Source: Bordetella parapertussis (lineage in GTDB: Bacteria > Pseudomonadota > Gammaproteobacteria > Burkholderiales > Burkholderiaceae_C). From it: a stretch of DNA of 14,481 bases. The notes below the pieces were generated by a model. The model ran no database searches. It was not told the origin of the DNA and saw nothing but the letters and a program-made list of their open reading frames with translations. Of the stretch, positions 7,397-14,481 are shown one piece after another; the stretch's first letter is position 1; each line of letters begins with the position of its first letter. The stretch covers positions 1-14,481 of the forward strand of contig CAMDJS010000045.1 of the NCBI GenBank assembly GCA_945900685.1. The letters are read 5' to 3'. The translations under genes were made by a program, and so were the position numbers.

Positions 7397-7948
7397 CTAA
7401 CAACCCTTCTCCAACCCCAAAGCCTCCCACCCCTCTCTCCCCAACTCCTCCAGCACCTGCATATTCCGCTCATAAATCAGCGACGCATCCGGAAACGCTT
7501 CAACGGCCTTATCAATACTTTCCTCGCGCAGCAAATGCAGCGTGGGGTATGGCGCACGGTTGGTGAAATTGCTGATGTCGTCGGGCTGTGTGCCCGCAAA
7601 TTGGTAGCGCGGGTGAAAGTCGGCGATTTGCAGCACGCCCTCCAATTCCATGGAAACCAACACCGAATCGCAGTCAAACAAAAATTCGTTGAACTCTAAA
7701 AATTTTGGCAGCAGATTGGGCGCTATCAGCAGCGTGGTGTCCAGCACAGCGGCATCGGTATCCACCAACAACTGCATTTCTTGTTGCAGCATTTGCAACA
7801 CTTGCTCGGGCTCGCTGTCCATGCACACCACCATGCGCACTTGCTGTTTGACGACCACGGCTTTGGCAAACGGGCACAGGTTCAAACCGATCACCGCTTT
7901 GTCCAGCCAAGCTTGGGTGTCGGCAATGGCTTGGTCTTCGGTCCTCAT
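7397..7948 (-). CDS. DUF1415 family protein
   Basis: A 183-aa protein of unknown function matching DUF1415, recognised by the N-terminal sequence AVIGLNLCPFAKAV (conserved Cys25) and the late segment NFTNRAPYPTLHLLREESID. It has no signal peptide or transmembrane segment, so it is probably cytoplasmic. The start ATG overlaps the dgt stop as ATGA (7945-7948), making it the last gene of the long operon. No hairpin with a U-tract is evident after the TAG stop. The family is confident; the role is unknown. Confidence 0.88.
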   Translation of the reverse strand: MRTEDQAIADTQAWLDKAVIGLNLCPFAKAVVVKQQVRMVVCMDSEPEQVLQMLQQEMQLLVDTDAAVLDTTLLIAPNLLPKFLEFNEFLFDCDSVLVSMELEGVLQIADFHPRYQFAGTQPDDISNFTNRAPYPTLHLLREESIDKAVEAFPDASLIYERNMQVLEELGREGWEALGLEKGC

Positions 7949-9114
7949 GCCGACAACACTTTGCCTGTCAAACGCGCATGCTCTTTGGTGGCAAACCTAT
8001 CGGTCATGCCTGCGATGTAGTCTGAGACAGCACGTGGCAAGTTGCTGCGCTTGGCGTGGCGCTCGGGCATGTCTTGCGGCTTATTCATATAGGCGCTGAA
8101 CAATTCGCTGACTACTTGTCTGGCCCAATCGGTGGTTTGCAACACCTGCGGATGCCTGTACAAACTCTGCATCAAAAATTGTTTCAACTCTGTGCTGGCC
8201 GCGCGCATGCCGGGGCTGAATCGCACCAAGGGCGGCGAGCGGCGCACATCGTCAGCGGATGCAGGCGCTTGCTCGCTCAATGCAGCACGCGTGCTGTCCA
8301 TCACGTCGTACACCTGATCGCTCAACATGCGGCGTATGGTTTCATACAGCAAGCGTCTACCGGAAAGCGCGGGGAATTCATCTTGCACTCGCAACCGGTA
8401 GGTGTTGAACAACACCACTTCTTGTAATTGCTCTAGCGTGATCAGGCCGGAGCGCACGCCGTCGTCTATGTCGTGCGCGTTGTAAGCCATCTCATCGGCC
8501 AGGTTGCACAACTGCGCTTCTAAAGACGGTTGTTGCCGAAGTAAAAACCGCGCACCCACGCCGCCGGGCTCGGCATCTTCTAGCAGTTGCGCGTTACGTT
8601 GTGAGCAATGTTTCAATATGCCTTCGCGGGTTTCAAAGCACAAATTCAAACCATCAAACTGCGGGTAGCGCTCTTCCAAACTGTCCACTACGCGCAGGCT
8701 TTGCAGGTTGTGCTCGAAGCCGCCGTAAGGTGCCATGCATTCGTTCAACGCGTCTTGTCCGGCGTGACCGAACGGCGTGTGTCCCAAGTCGTGCGCCAAG
8801 GCAATGGCTTCCACCAAATCTTCATGCAAACCCAGAGCACGCGCCAGCGAGCGCCCGAGTTGTGCGACCTCCAGCGAATGCGTCAAGCGGGTGCGAAACA
8901 AATCGCCTTCATGGTTGAGAAAGACTTGGGTTTTGTAAACCAGGCGGCGAAACGCGGTGGAATGCACGATGCGGTCGCGGTCTCGCTGAAACAGATTGCG
9001 CGTCGGTGCTTCGGGCTCTGCAAAACGCCTGCCGCGACTCTGTGCGGGCAAGCAGGCATACGCGGCCAAACCGGTGGCGGCAGGGGCTATGTCAGCAGCG
9101 AACACATGGCTCAT
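7945..9114 (-). CDS. dgt: Deoxyguanosinetriphosphate triphosphohydrolase-like protein (HD domain)
   Basis: A predicted dNTP triphosphohydrolase that would release triphosphate from dGTP or other dNTPs and so affect dNTP pools. With the ATG at 9114 it is 389 aa. The HD metal site is visible as [10 protein letters not shown] (His79), then [13 protein letters not shown] (His108-Asp109), with [15 protein letters not shown] further on supplying the late Asp. The N-terminal [20 protein letters not shown] segment is typical. A TTG start at 9126 would add four residues, but the ATG at 9114 gives an ATGA overlap with aroB like its neighbours, and GAGG lies too close to the TTG. The gene is coupled to DUF1415 downstream. 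Confidence 0.93.
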   Translation of the reverse strand: MSHVFAADIAPAATGLAAYACLPAQSRGRRFAEPEAPTRNLFQRDRDRIVHSTAFRRLVYKTQVFLNHEGDLFRTRLTHSLEVAQLGRSLARALGLHEDLVEAIALAHDLGHTPFGHAGQDALNECMAPYGGFEHNLQSLRVVDSLEERYPQFDGLNLCFETREGILKHCSQRNAQLLEDAEPGGVGARFLLRQQPSLEAQLCNLADEMAYNAHDIDDGVRSGLITLEQLQEVVLFNTYRLRVQDEFPALSGRRLLYETIRRMLSDQVYDVMDSTRAALSEQAPASADDVRRSPPLVRFSPGMRAASTELKQFLMQSLYRHPQVLQTTDWARQVVSELFSAYMNKPQDMPERHAKRSNLPRAVSDYIAGMTDRFATKEHARLTGKVLSA

Positions 9115-10202
9115 GCGCGGCAGCAAGCCTCAACCACTTCAGCCACCAGTGCATCGGGCGCGCCGCGCACCACGGCGCTGCCGGGCGGATCGATCAGCAC
9201 AAAGCGTATATCACCTGCCTCGGCTTTTTTGTCGACCCGCATATGGTGCAAATACACATCCGTACCGAGTGCCGGGCCGGTCACAGGCAAACCGGCTTTG
9301 GCGATCAAAGCGGTGAGGCGATGCACAAAAGCTGCATCCACCAAACCCAAACGCTCTGACAATTGCGCGGCCATGACCATGCCGCAACCCACCGCTTCGC
9401 CATGCAACCAAACACCGAAACCCAAACCGGCTTCGATGGCGTGACCAAAGGTATGACCGAAATTGAGAATGGCGCGTATGCCACCTTCGCGTTCGTCTTG
9501 ACCCACCACCCAGGCTTTGATTTCGCAACTGCGCTTGACCGCGTAAGCCAGCGCTTGCGGGTCGCGCGCCAGCAATTCGTCCAAATGTTGTTCTATCCAA
9601 TCGAGAAACGCCATGTCTGCGATGGGGCCGTATTTGATGACCTCGGCCAGACCGGCGCTGAGTTCGCGCGGCGGCAGGGTTTGCAATGTGCCTAGGTCAC
9701 ACACCACTCGCTCGGGTTGGTAGAACGCACCGATCATGTTTTTACCGATGGGGTGGTTGATCGCGGTTTTGCCGCCCACCGATGAATCGACTTGCGCCAG
9801 CAAAGTGGTAGGCACTTGCACGAACGGCACGCCACGCATGTAGCACGCGGCGGCAAAGCCGGTGATGTCGCCGATGACACCGCCGCCTAAGGCGAACAAA
9901 ACGGTTTTGCGGTCGCAGGCTTTACCGAGCAACACATCAAAAATTTGGTTCAAGCTGTCCCATGTTTTGTAGCTCTCGCCGTCAGGCAATGCACACACAT
10001 GGATGATGGGGTAATGCGGCGCCAAACTTTGCTGTAAACGCGCCAAATACAAAGGCGCCACGGTGTCGTTGGTGACGATGAGTGCAGCCCCTGCTTTGGG
10101 CAAGCCTTGCCAAGCCGTTTCGCTACCTAGCAAACCGGCGCCAATGGCGATGTCGTAACTGCGCTCGCCGAGGTCTATGTGAACGTGTTCAGTGTGCGTC
10201 AT
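9111..10202 (-). CDS. aroB: 3-dehydroquinate synthase
   Basis: This enzyme converts DAHP to 3-dehydroquinate, the second step of the shikimate pathway, using NAD and a divalent metal in the cytoplasm. It is 363 aa, the usual length. The NAD-binding segment is [15 protein letters not shown] (residues 104-118), followed by [20 protein letters not shown]. The metal ligands are Glu187 (GLAEVIKYG), His250 ([11 protein letters not shown]) and His267 (LHGEAV), with the same spacing as in E. coli AroB. Its start overlaps the aroK stop as ATGA (10199-10202), and its stop overlaps the dgt start in the same way. The aroK-aroB pairing is widespread in proteobacteria. Confidence 0.97.
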   Translation of the reverse strand: MTHTEHVHIDLGERSYDIAIGAGLLGSETAWQGLPKAGAALIVTNDTVAPLYLARLQQSLAPHYPIIHVCALPDGESYKTWDSLNQIFDVLLGKACDRKTVLFALGGGVIGDITGFAAACYMRGVPFVQVPTTLLAQVDSSVGGKTAINHPIGKNMIGAFYQPERVVCDLGTLQTLPPRELSAGLAEVIKYGPIADMAFLDWIEQHLDELLARDPQALAYAVKRSCEIKAWVVGQDEREGGIRAILNFGHTFGHAIEAGLGFGVWLHGEAVGCGMVMAAQLSERLGLVDAAFVHRLTALIAKAGLPVTGPALGTDVYLHHMRVDKKAEAGDIRFVLIDPPGSAVVRGAPDALVAEVVEACCRA

Positions 10203-10762
10203 GGGGCAGCGGTTTCTATCGGTAGCAAACCGGCAAGTTCAAGTTGGGTGACGATCATGGTGACCATGGTCGGGATGCGCGGGCGGCTGGTTTCGATGAC
10301 GAAATGCGCTGCCGCTTGGTAATGCGGATCGCGTTCTTCAAACAGTTGTTTGATTTTGAGTTTGGGGTCGTCGACTTGCAACAAAGGGCGTTGGTTGTCA
10401 TTTTTCAAACGCCTGAAAATTTCCTCGGGCTGCACCCGCAAATAAATGACTTGGGTGCGTTCACGCAATAGCTGTTTGTTCGCGTCTCGCAACACGGCCC
10501 CGCCGCCGGTGGCCAGCACGCCGCAAGCCGTGCGGGTCATGTCGTCAATGACTTGGGCTTCAATGTCTCTGAATGCGGCTTCGCCTTGGCTGGAAAAAAA
10601 ATCTTTGATGGGGCAACCGATGCGCATTTCAATGACGTGGTCGCAGTCGACAAAACCCACGCCAAGTTTGCGGGCCAATTGCCGACCGACTGTCGATTTG
10701 CCGCTACCGGGCATGCCCACCAATGCCAACACGATAAATACTTTCTCAAGGTGCAAAGGCAC
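10199..10762 (-). CDS. aroK: Shikimate kinase
   Basis: It phosphorylates shikimate at O3 with ATP, the fifth step of chorismate synthesis. With the GTG at 10762 it is 187 aa. The Walker A loop is GMPGSGKST (16-24). The shikimate-binding residues are Asp41 in VDCDHVIE, Arg65 in FRDIE and the TGGG loop (86-89), and the lid arginine lies in NDNQRPLL (125). The start is uncertain: GTG at 10762 overlaps pilQ by 17 nt behind a weak GGA. The GTG at 10732, preceded by GAGAAAG and 8 nt, would give a protein starting ten residues later, right before the first strand, which is closer to the family's usual N-terminus. It is coupled to aroB. Confidence 0.95.
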   Translation of the reverse strand: MPLHLEKVFIVLALVGMPGSGKSTVGRQLARKLGVGFVDCDHVIEMRIGCPIKDFFSSQGEAAFRDIEAQVIDDMTRTACGVLATGGGAVLRDANKQLLRERTQVIYLRVQPEEIFRRLKNDNQRPLLQVDDPKLKIKQLFEERDPHYQAAAHFVIETSRPRIPTMVTMIVTQLELAGLLPIETAAP

Positions 10763-12044
10763 GTTGTTCCAGCATTTTAGGGCTTAAGAAAATCAGCAAT
10801 TCCTGCTTACTGCGCCGGTTGGCGCGGTTGCCAAACAGCCAACCCAGCCATGTGTTGTCGCGTACGCCGGGCACACCGGCGCGGTTGGTGTTGTCATTGG
10901 TTTCGTAAATGCCGCCGATCATGACCGTGCCGCCGTCCTCCACCCGCACTTGGGTGCTGACGTGCTTGGTGTCAATCGCAAAACCAGCGGGCGTGTTTTG
11001 GCCGACACTGTCTTTGTGCACTTCCAAATACATGGTGATGCTGCCGTCCGGCGTGATGTGCGGCGTGACTTCCAAACGCAAATTGGCTTTGCGAAACGCA
11101 ATCGAGGTGCTGCCGTTGGGTCCAGACAACTGGTAGGGCAATTCGGTGCCCTGCTCGATGATGGCCTTGGATTGGTTGGCCGTCACCAAACGCGGACTGG
11201 CCACCACGCGTCCCATGCCGTCGGCTTCCAAAGCCGAAAGTTCAACCCCGAGCCGCAGGCTGTGTGCTGGGTTGAAAAATGTGAAGCCCGCAGACGCTGC
11301 TTGTGCACCCATCGCTGCGGCGGCAGGGAAGTTGGCATTGATACCCGCAGGCTGTGAAGATAACCTGACACCAAGCGTAGACGCAAAATTGTCCAGCGCT
11401 TCAACGATACGCGCCTCAATCAGCACCTGGCGTTGCGGTATATCTACTCTTTCTATCAGGCGGGCGACTTGCTCCAAGCGGTCTGCAATGTCTGTGACAA
11501 ACAATTGGTTGGTGCGCGCGTCCGCCATGGCGCTGCCTCTTTGGGTCAACAAACGCGGCGCGGCGGCACCCGATTGCCCAGATGCTTGGTTGAGCAAGGG
11601 TGCCAACATGTCGCTGGCCTTGGCGTAGTTGAGCGCAAACGAACGTGTTTGTAATGGCTCGACCACTTGTATCGCGTGCTTTGTTTCGAGTGCGCCTTTT
11701 TCACGGGCGGCAAGCTCTGCCAAGGGCGCCACCCAAATCACATTGCCGTCTCGCTGCTGGCCCAGTCCACGCGTTTGCAACAAGGTATGCAAGACCTGGT
11801 CCCAAGGCACGTCTTTGAGCCGGATGCTGAGGTTGCCGGTCACGCTGTCAGACATGATGATGTTGATACCGCTGAATTCGCTGACCAGTTGCAAGGCTGT
11901 GCGCATCTCGATGTTTTGAAAATGCATGGACATGGGTTCGCCGATGTAGGCGTGCGCTGCGGATTTGACTTGCACCGGCGCAGTGAGCTCTTCGGCCAAC
12001 GTGGCCGTTGCCAAACAAGCCATCAGAAAAAAGATCCACTTCAT
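10746..12044 (-). CDS. pilQ: Short type IV pilus / DNA-uptake secretin (PilQ/HofQ-like)
   Basis: An outer-membrane secretin expected to form the gated pore for the type IV pilus or competence pseudopilus. The protein is 432 aa. A signal peptide (MKWIFFLMACLATATLA) is followed by an STN/N0 domain (residues 40-98, HFQNIEMRTALQLVSEFSGI). An N1-type secretin_N segment lies about 130-205, ending in IERVDIPQRQVLIEARIVEA. The secretin barrel spans about 255-428, with GRVVASPRLVTANQSKA, VEDGGTVMIGGIYE and RRSKQELLIFLSPKML. The peptidoglycan-binding AMIN domains usual in ~700-aa PilQ proteins are absent; the size fits HofQ (about 410 aa). The start overlaps the pilO-pilP stop as ATGA. It appears intact for a minimal secretin. 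Confidence 0.93.
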   Translation of the reverse strand: MKWIFFLMACLATATLAEELTAPVQVKSAAHAYIGEPMSMHFQNIEMRTALQLVSEFSGINIIMSDSVTGNLSIRLKDVPWDQVLHTLLQTRGLGQQRDGNVIWVAPLAELAAREKGALETKHAIQVVEPLQTRSFALNYAKASDMLAPLLNQASGQSGAAAPRLLTQRGSAMADARTNQLFVTDIADRLEQVARLIERVDIPQRQVLIEARIVEALDNFASTLGVRLSSQPAGINANFPAAAAMGAQAASAGFTFFNPAHSLRLGVELSALEADGMGRVVASPRLVTANQSKAIIEQGTELPYQLSGPNGSTSIAFRKANLRLEVTPHITPDGSITMYLEVHKDSVGQNTPAGFAIDTKHVSTQVRVEDGGTVMIGGIYETNDNTNRAGVPGVRDNTWLGWLFGNRANRRSKQELLIFLSPKMLEQRAFAP

Positions 12045-13084
12045 GGCTTGTCACCCGACGGAAAGCGTCGCTCGCGACTTAGCCAATTGCCACTGGCATC
12101 GGCAAACCATTCACGCAACCACACATGGTCGGATTGAATCCGAATGACCTCGCCCCAGTCTTGACCCAGCCGGTCACCTGGCGATAGGTTGTAAATCAAG
12201 CCGTCCAAGGCGATCAGCGCTTGTCGTTTATCGCCTGCTGACAGCGAGCCTGCAAAACGCAATTGCGACAAAGGCCTGCTTTGCAGTGGCGTCCAGCCTT
12301 TGTCTGTGGTTCCATGGTTCACCATGGGTAAACTGGTTTTGAGCCCTTGCACACTGAACGGATTGTGCAGGTATGCGGGTTTGGACACCAAAGGCTGGTG
12401 TGCCGCATGGCGCTTGTCCGCTCTGCTTGCATCTGATGTCGATGGACCGGGCTGCATATGGGTTTTGAGCGCCAAAGAGGCGTTTGGCGCTGTGTCTTTC
12501 AAGCTGACCCATTGCATGTTCAACACCAACAAGGATGCGGTTGCATCCTCACTTGCTACCCGCAAGTCAAAGCCTGTGACACGCATGCGGGGCAAGGCTT
12601 GCGGCAGTCCATGCCAGGCAGCCAACAATTGCGGCAAAGTGCCTCGCCAGGTGCCTTGGCCATGCTCGGGTTGGGTTTGCGTGGCATGGACCTTCAGTCC
12701 GTGAACGCGCCCCCAGGCCAACCAGTCTTTGAGCAGCAGTGGTTCGTTCAGCGGCGTTTGATCTGGCCAGGATTGCCAAGCCGGTGTCGCCATGCCAGAT
12801 GGATGCGGCATCTCGGTCAGCCGTGCTTTCAAGGCGCGCAGTTGTGTCGCTTGAAGTTGCAAGGCTTGCAACTCTTCTTCCCATTGGAGTGCTTGCGCAT
12901 CTTGTTCCCACCAGGTTTGCCAAGCCTCAGATGACACATGCCAACTTCCAGCCACCACCAGACACATTGAAACAAAAACCAACACCAAGGCCTGCGCACC
13001 CGGTGGCCATGCATGCAACACATGCCAATGGGTGCGCCACTGCGGCCAGGTCTGCATCACTTGAAGAACCCAGATTTCTCTCAT
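12041..13084 (-). CDS. PilO-PilP fusion protein of the type IV pilus alignment complex
   Basis: A 347-aa single polypeptide that appears to join PilO and PilP, normally separate inner-membrane partners linking PilM/PilN to the secretin. Residues 30-48 (ALVLVFVSMCLVVAGSWHV) form one transmembrane helix. Residues 53-92 are a Trp/Gln/Leu-rich coiled coil, and about 110-195 form a small PilO-like periplasmic domain. A low-complexity linker covers 196-238. Residues 239-345 match PilP: HNPFS, PLSQLRFAGSL, ALIALDGLIYNLSPGDRLGQ, WGEVIRI and a WLSRER end. PilP is normally a lipoprotein, but here no lipobox is needed because the PilO helix anchors it. The start ATG at 13084 overlaps the pilN stop as ATGA; a longer frame upstream is pilN shadow. 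Confidence 0.85.
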   Translation of the reverse strand: MREIWVLQVMQTWPQWRTHWHVLHAWPPGAQALVLVFVSMCLVVAGSWHVSSEAWQTWWEQDAQALQWEEELQALQLQATQLRALKARLTEMPHPSGMATPAWQSWPDQTPLNEPLLLKDWLAWGRVHGLKVHATQTQPEHGQGTWRGTLPQLLAAWHGLPQALPRMRVTGFDLRVASEDATASLLVLNMQWVSLKDTAPNASLALKTHMQPGPSTSDASRADKRHAAHQPLVSKPAYLHNPFSVQGLKTSLPMVNHGTTDKGWTPLQSRPLSQLRFAGSLSAGDKRQALIALDGLIYNLSPGDRLGQDWGEVIRIQSDHVWLREWFADASGNWLSRERRFPSGDKP

Positions 13085-13653
13085 GGCTTGTCTGCCGACA
13101 GGGGCGGCATGCCTATTTGCAGTTGAAACCTGTGTTGCTTGGCGGAGAAACCATATGCCGCGCGCCAATTCGGTTCTTCCCACTGCGCCTTGTCAGCTTG
13201 GATCAAAGCCCCGGCCAACGCCAACCCTGTCAGCCAAGTTTGTCCATGGCCTGCGCTCAAGGCCCAGCCGCTGAGTTGTATCTGCTGTTCATGCCACAGC
13301 ATGCGCTCGATTTGCACACCTCGCGGGGGCACGGACAAGAGTTGCTGCAACACCTGCCACGAGCGGGCTTGCTGCTGCAACCGGGTTTGCCACTCGGCTT
13401 GGACTTGTTGCGTCTGTCGCTCTCTGGCTGTCCAAAGCGGGTTATCTTTGAGCTCGAGCTTCAGGTCAGAGATGCTTTGTTGCGTCTGCTGTTCCCGGCT
13501 GCGGTATTGCGCCAGCCATTCGTCCCACAAGCGGTCCAAGTGGTAGACCGCCGCCGCTGAGACGCCCATGGACAAGCCCACACCGATCTGCCAACTGCGC
13601 ATACGCAGCGCACGTTTTCTCTCCCGCCAAGGCAATAAATTGAATTGGCTCAT
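13081..13653 (-). CDS. pilN: Type IV pilus assembly protein PilN-like
   Basis: A 190-aa inner-membrane protein. The N-terminal FNLLPWRERKR motif (residues 4-14) is the cytoplasmic peptide through which PilN docks on PilM. A weak transmembrane helix follows (about 20-38, SWQIGVGLSMGVSAAAVYHL). A Gln/Arg-rich coiled coil covers 48-102, and a small periplasmic domain (about 108-185) begins LLSVPPRGVQIERMLW. The start at 13653 is fixed by the docking motif and by the ATGA overlap with pilM (13650-13653); the open frame extends much further upstream but only antiparallel to pilM coding. The stop overlaps the pilO-pilP start. Confidence 0.9.
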   Translation of the reverse strand: MSQFNLLPWRERKRALRMRSWQIGVGLSMGVSAAAVYHLDRLWDEWLAQYRSREQQTQQSISDLKLELKDNPLWTARERQTQQVQAEWQTRLQQQARSWQVLQQLLSVPPRGVQIERMLWHEQQIQLSGWALSAGHGQTWLTGLALAGALIQADKAQWEEPNWRAAYGFSAKQHRFQLQIGMPPLSADKP

Positions 13654-14363
13654 GACTTCACCACACCCAAGGCCAGCCCATAAAGCACCGCCAACTCCTC
13701 TTGACTCAAAGGGGCGGATACAGGCAAGGCAGTCTCTTGCAACACTGCCACCGGGCTGTTTTGTACATGTGATTGCCAACGCAGACTGGCTTGCCAGGTC
13801 GGCTCTAGCCTGACCAATTTCAAACCCGCTTTGCTGCACCATTGTTCGCAATCGTGTGCCCACTGCTTGGGCATGGCCAGCACATCGGCGTGTTGCGAAG
13901 GTTGCGCCTGCAATGCTGCATTCAACCAAGCTGGGCGGTTTGCTGACGCAAGTGGCGACGGGTTGGTTTGCGAGCCTTGCAGAAGTTGGTAATCCCATAA
14001 GGTGTCGGACAAAGGCCATGCCAGCAGGGGTGCGAGTTGCGCCTGGATATGGGCTTGCACTTGGCTGTGGCTCAGACCTTGCGGGAGGCTGAAAGAAAAT
14101 CGCTGTAATTGCTCGGCGGGCAGCGCCATGGCGGCATGCGTGCCACGGAACCCACTGCGCTGGCGTGCGATCCGTAACACCTGAGCATCTGGCAAGAATG
14201 GGCTGGGTGTTTGTGTCGAAGGCACAGCTTGCCAATAGCTTTCGGGAAAGCCTGGTGTGGCTATGTCAGCGCCATTTGCTGTCTGGGACAAGGCCAAGCC
14301 CAGCGGGTTGACCCATACCCCCAGACCCAAGGGCTGCCGTTGAGGGTTTCGCAAACTGAGCAT
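13650..14363 (-). CDS. pilM: Short, divergent PilM/HofM-like protein
   Basis: A 237-aa protein in the pilM position of the pilus operon, likely the cytoplasmic platform that binds the PilN tail. Typical PilM proteins are about 350 aa with an actin-like ATP-binding fold; enterobacterial HofM is about 260 aa. The first strand reads PLGLGVWVNPLGLALSQ, without the D-x-G-S-x-S phosphate motif expected there. The end AVLYGLALGVV resembles the PilM C-terminus. Assignment rests mainly on position and these edge similarities. The ATG at 14363 has a good GAGG with a 7-nt spacer, so it is probably the first gene of the operon. A lone remnant seems unlikely because it is coupled to pilN. Confidence 0.75.
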   Translation of the reverse strand: MLSLRNPQRQPLGLGVWVNPLGLALSQTANGADIATPGFPESYWQAVPSTQTPSPFLPDAQVLRIARQRSGFRGTHAAMALPAEQLQRFSFSLPQGLSHSQVQAHIQAQLAPLLAWPLSDTLWDYQLLQGSQTNPSPLASANRPAWLNAALQAQPSQHADVLAMPKQWAHDCEQWCSKAGLKLVRLEPTWQASLRWQSHVQNSPVAVLQETALPVSAPLSQEELAVLYGLALGVVKS

Positions 14364-14481
14364 GGCATTTCCTCAATAAGTTGTTCATGCCCTGAGTTGT
14401 AAAACCGTTGAAGCTTGGATAAGTTAAGCTGCACTTGCATTTTTTTTACAATGTGCTTTCTTTATACAAACTGGCATTGCG
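14364..14481. promoter_or_regulatory. Upstream region of the pil-aro-dgt operon
   Basis: A non-coding, AT-rich leader at the right window edge. The GAGG ribosome binding site of pilM lies at 14371-14374. On the minus strand TTGTAA (14452-14447) is followed 18 nt later by a poor TTAACT, and TATAAA occurs near 14467, whose -35 partner would lie beyond the edge. No promoter can be fixed with confidence. The next gene to the right is not visible. Confidence 0.35.

Noticed and set aside
8608..9444. A 278-codon plus-strand frame
   Set aside because: Antisense to dgt and aroB, crossing their junction; low-complexity Ala/Thr/Pro tail and no family resemblance.
12739..13560. A 273-codon plus-strand frame across the pil genes
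   Set aside because: Antisense to the pilO-pilP fusion and pilN; both real genes have domain evidence and ATGA-coupled starts.
13654..14235. Upstream extension of the pilN frame
   Set aside because: It lies wholly within pilM in another frame; the PilN docking motif starts at 13653, where the ATGA overlap occurs.
14445..14468. Plus-strand promoter TTTACA with TATACA for a divergent gene at the right edge
   Set aside because: The spacing is only 12 nt, too short for a sigma-70 promoter, and no downstream gene is visible.

Overview
The window looks like a chromosomal segment of a betaproteobacterium, most likely Burkholderiales close to Comamonadaceae. The evidence is moderate-to-high GC coding DNA, the gene order pilMN(OP)Q-aroK-aroB-dgt near gltB, and the protein sequences themselves. 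Genus cannot be fixed from the sequence alone. Almost everything is on the minus strand; the one clear exception is a small thioredoxin-like gene.

Region 1 (1-3952): the first ~1293 codons of gltB, the large subunit of glutamate synthase. Its start is at 3880 and its 3' end lies beyond the left edge.

Region 2 (3953-5249): a compact unit with a REP-associated (Y1/HUH) tyrosine transposase gene (minus) and a thioredoxin-fold gene (plus). It is bounded by a perfect 23-bp inverted repeat, 3953-3975 versus 5227-5249. Further copies of the same AATTGG...CCAATT repeat lie at both ends, including a perfect 30-bp-arm palindrome between the convergent thioredoxin and methyltransferase genes. The right-hand repeat supplies the last codons and the stop of the methyltransferase gene.

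Region 3 (5227-7396): an accessory stretch with a SAM-dependent methyltransferase (Methyltransf_32-like), a hicA-hicB toxin-antitoxin pair, and a ParD-type antitoxin gene with an in-frame stop 13 codons before its likely original end and no ParE partner. The spacers around the toxin-antitoxin genes are AT-rich compared with their neighbours.

Region 4 (7397-14363): one tightly packed operon read right to left: pilM, pilN, a pilO-pilP fusion, pilQ, aroK, aroB, dgt and a DUF1415 gene. Six of its seven junctions are 4-nt ATGA overlaps, and the pilQ/aroK junction overlaps by up to 17 nt. It joins the type IV pilus/DNA-uptake alignment and secretin complex to two shikimate-pathway enzymes and a dNTP triphosphohydrolase. 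The pilus proteins are all reduced: PilM is ~237 aa without an evident ATP-binding motif, PilO and PilP are one polypeptide, and the secretin is 432 aa with no AMIN domains. The set resembles the small HofMNOPQ set next to aroKB in enterobacteria more than a full-sized PilMNOPQ. The right edge (14364-14481) is the upstream region of this operon.

The most notable observations are the PilO-PilP fusion in a minimal pilus locus, the inverted-repeat-bounded transposase/thioredoxin unit whose repeat has become part of a neighbouring coding sequence, and the interrupted orphan ParD.
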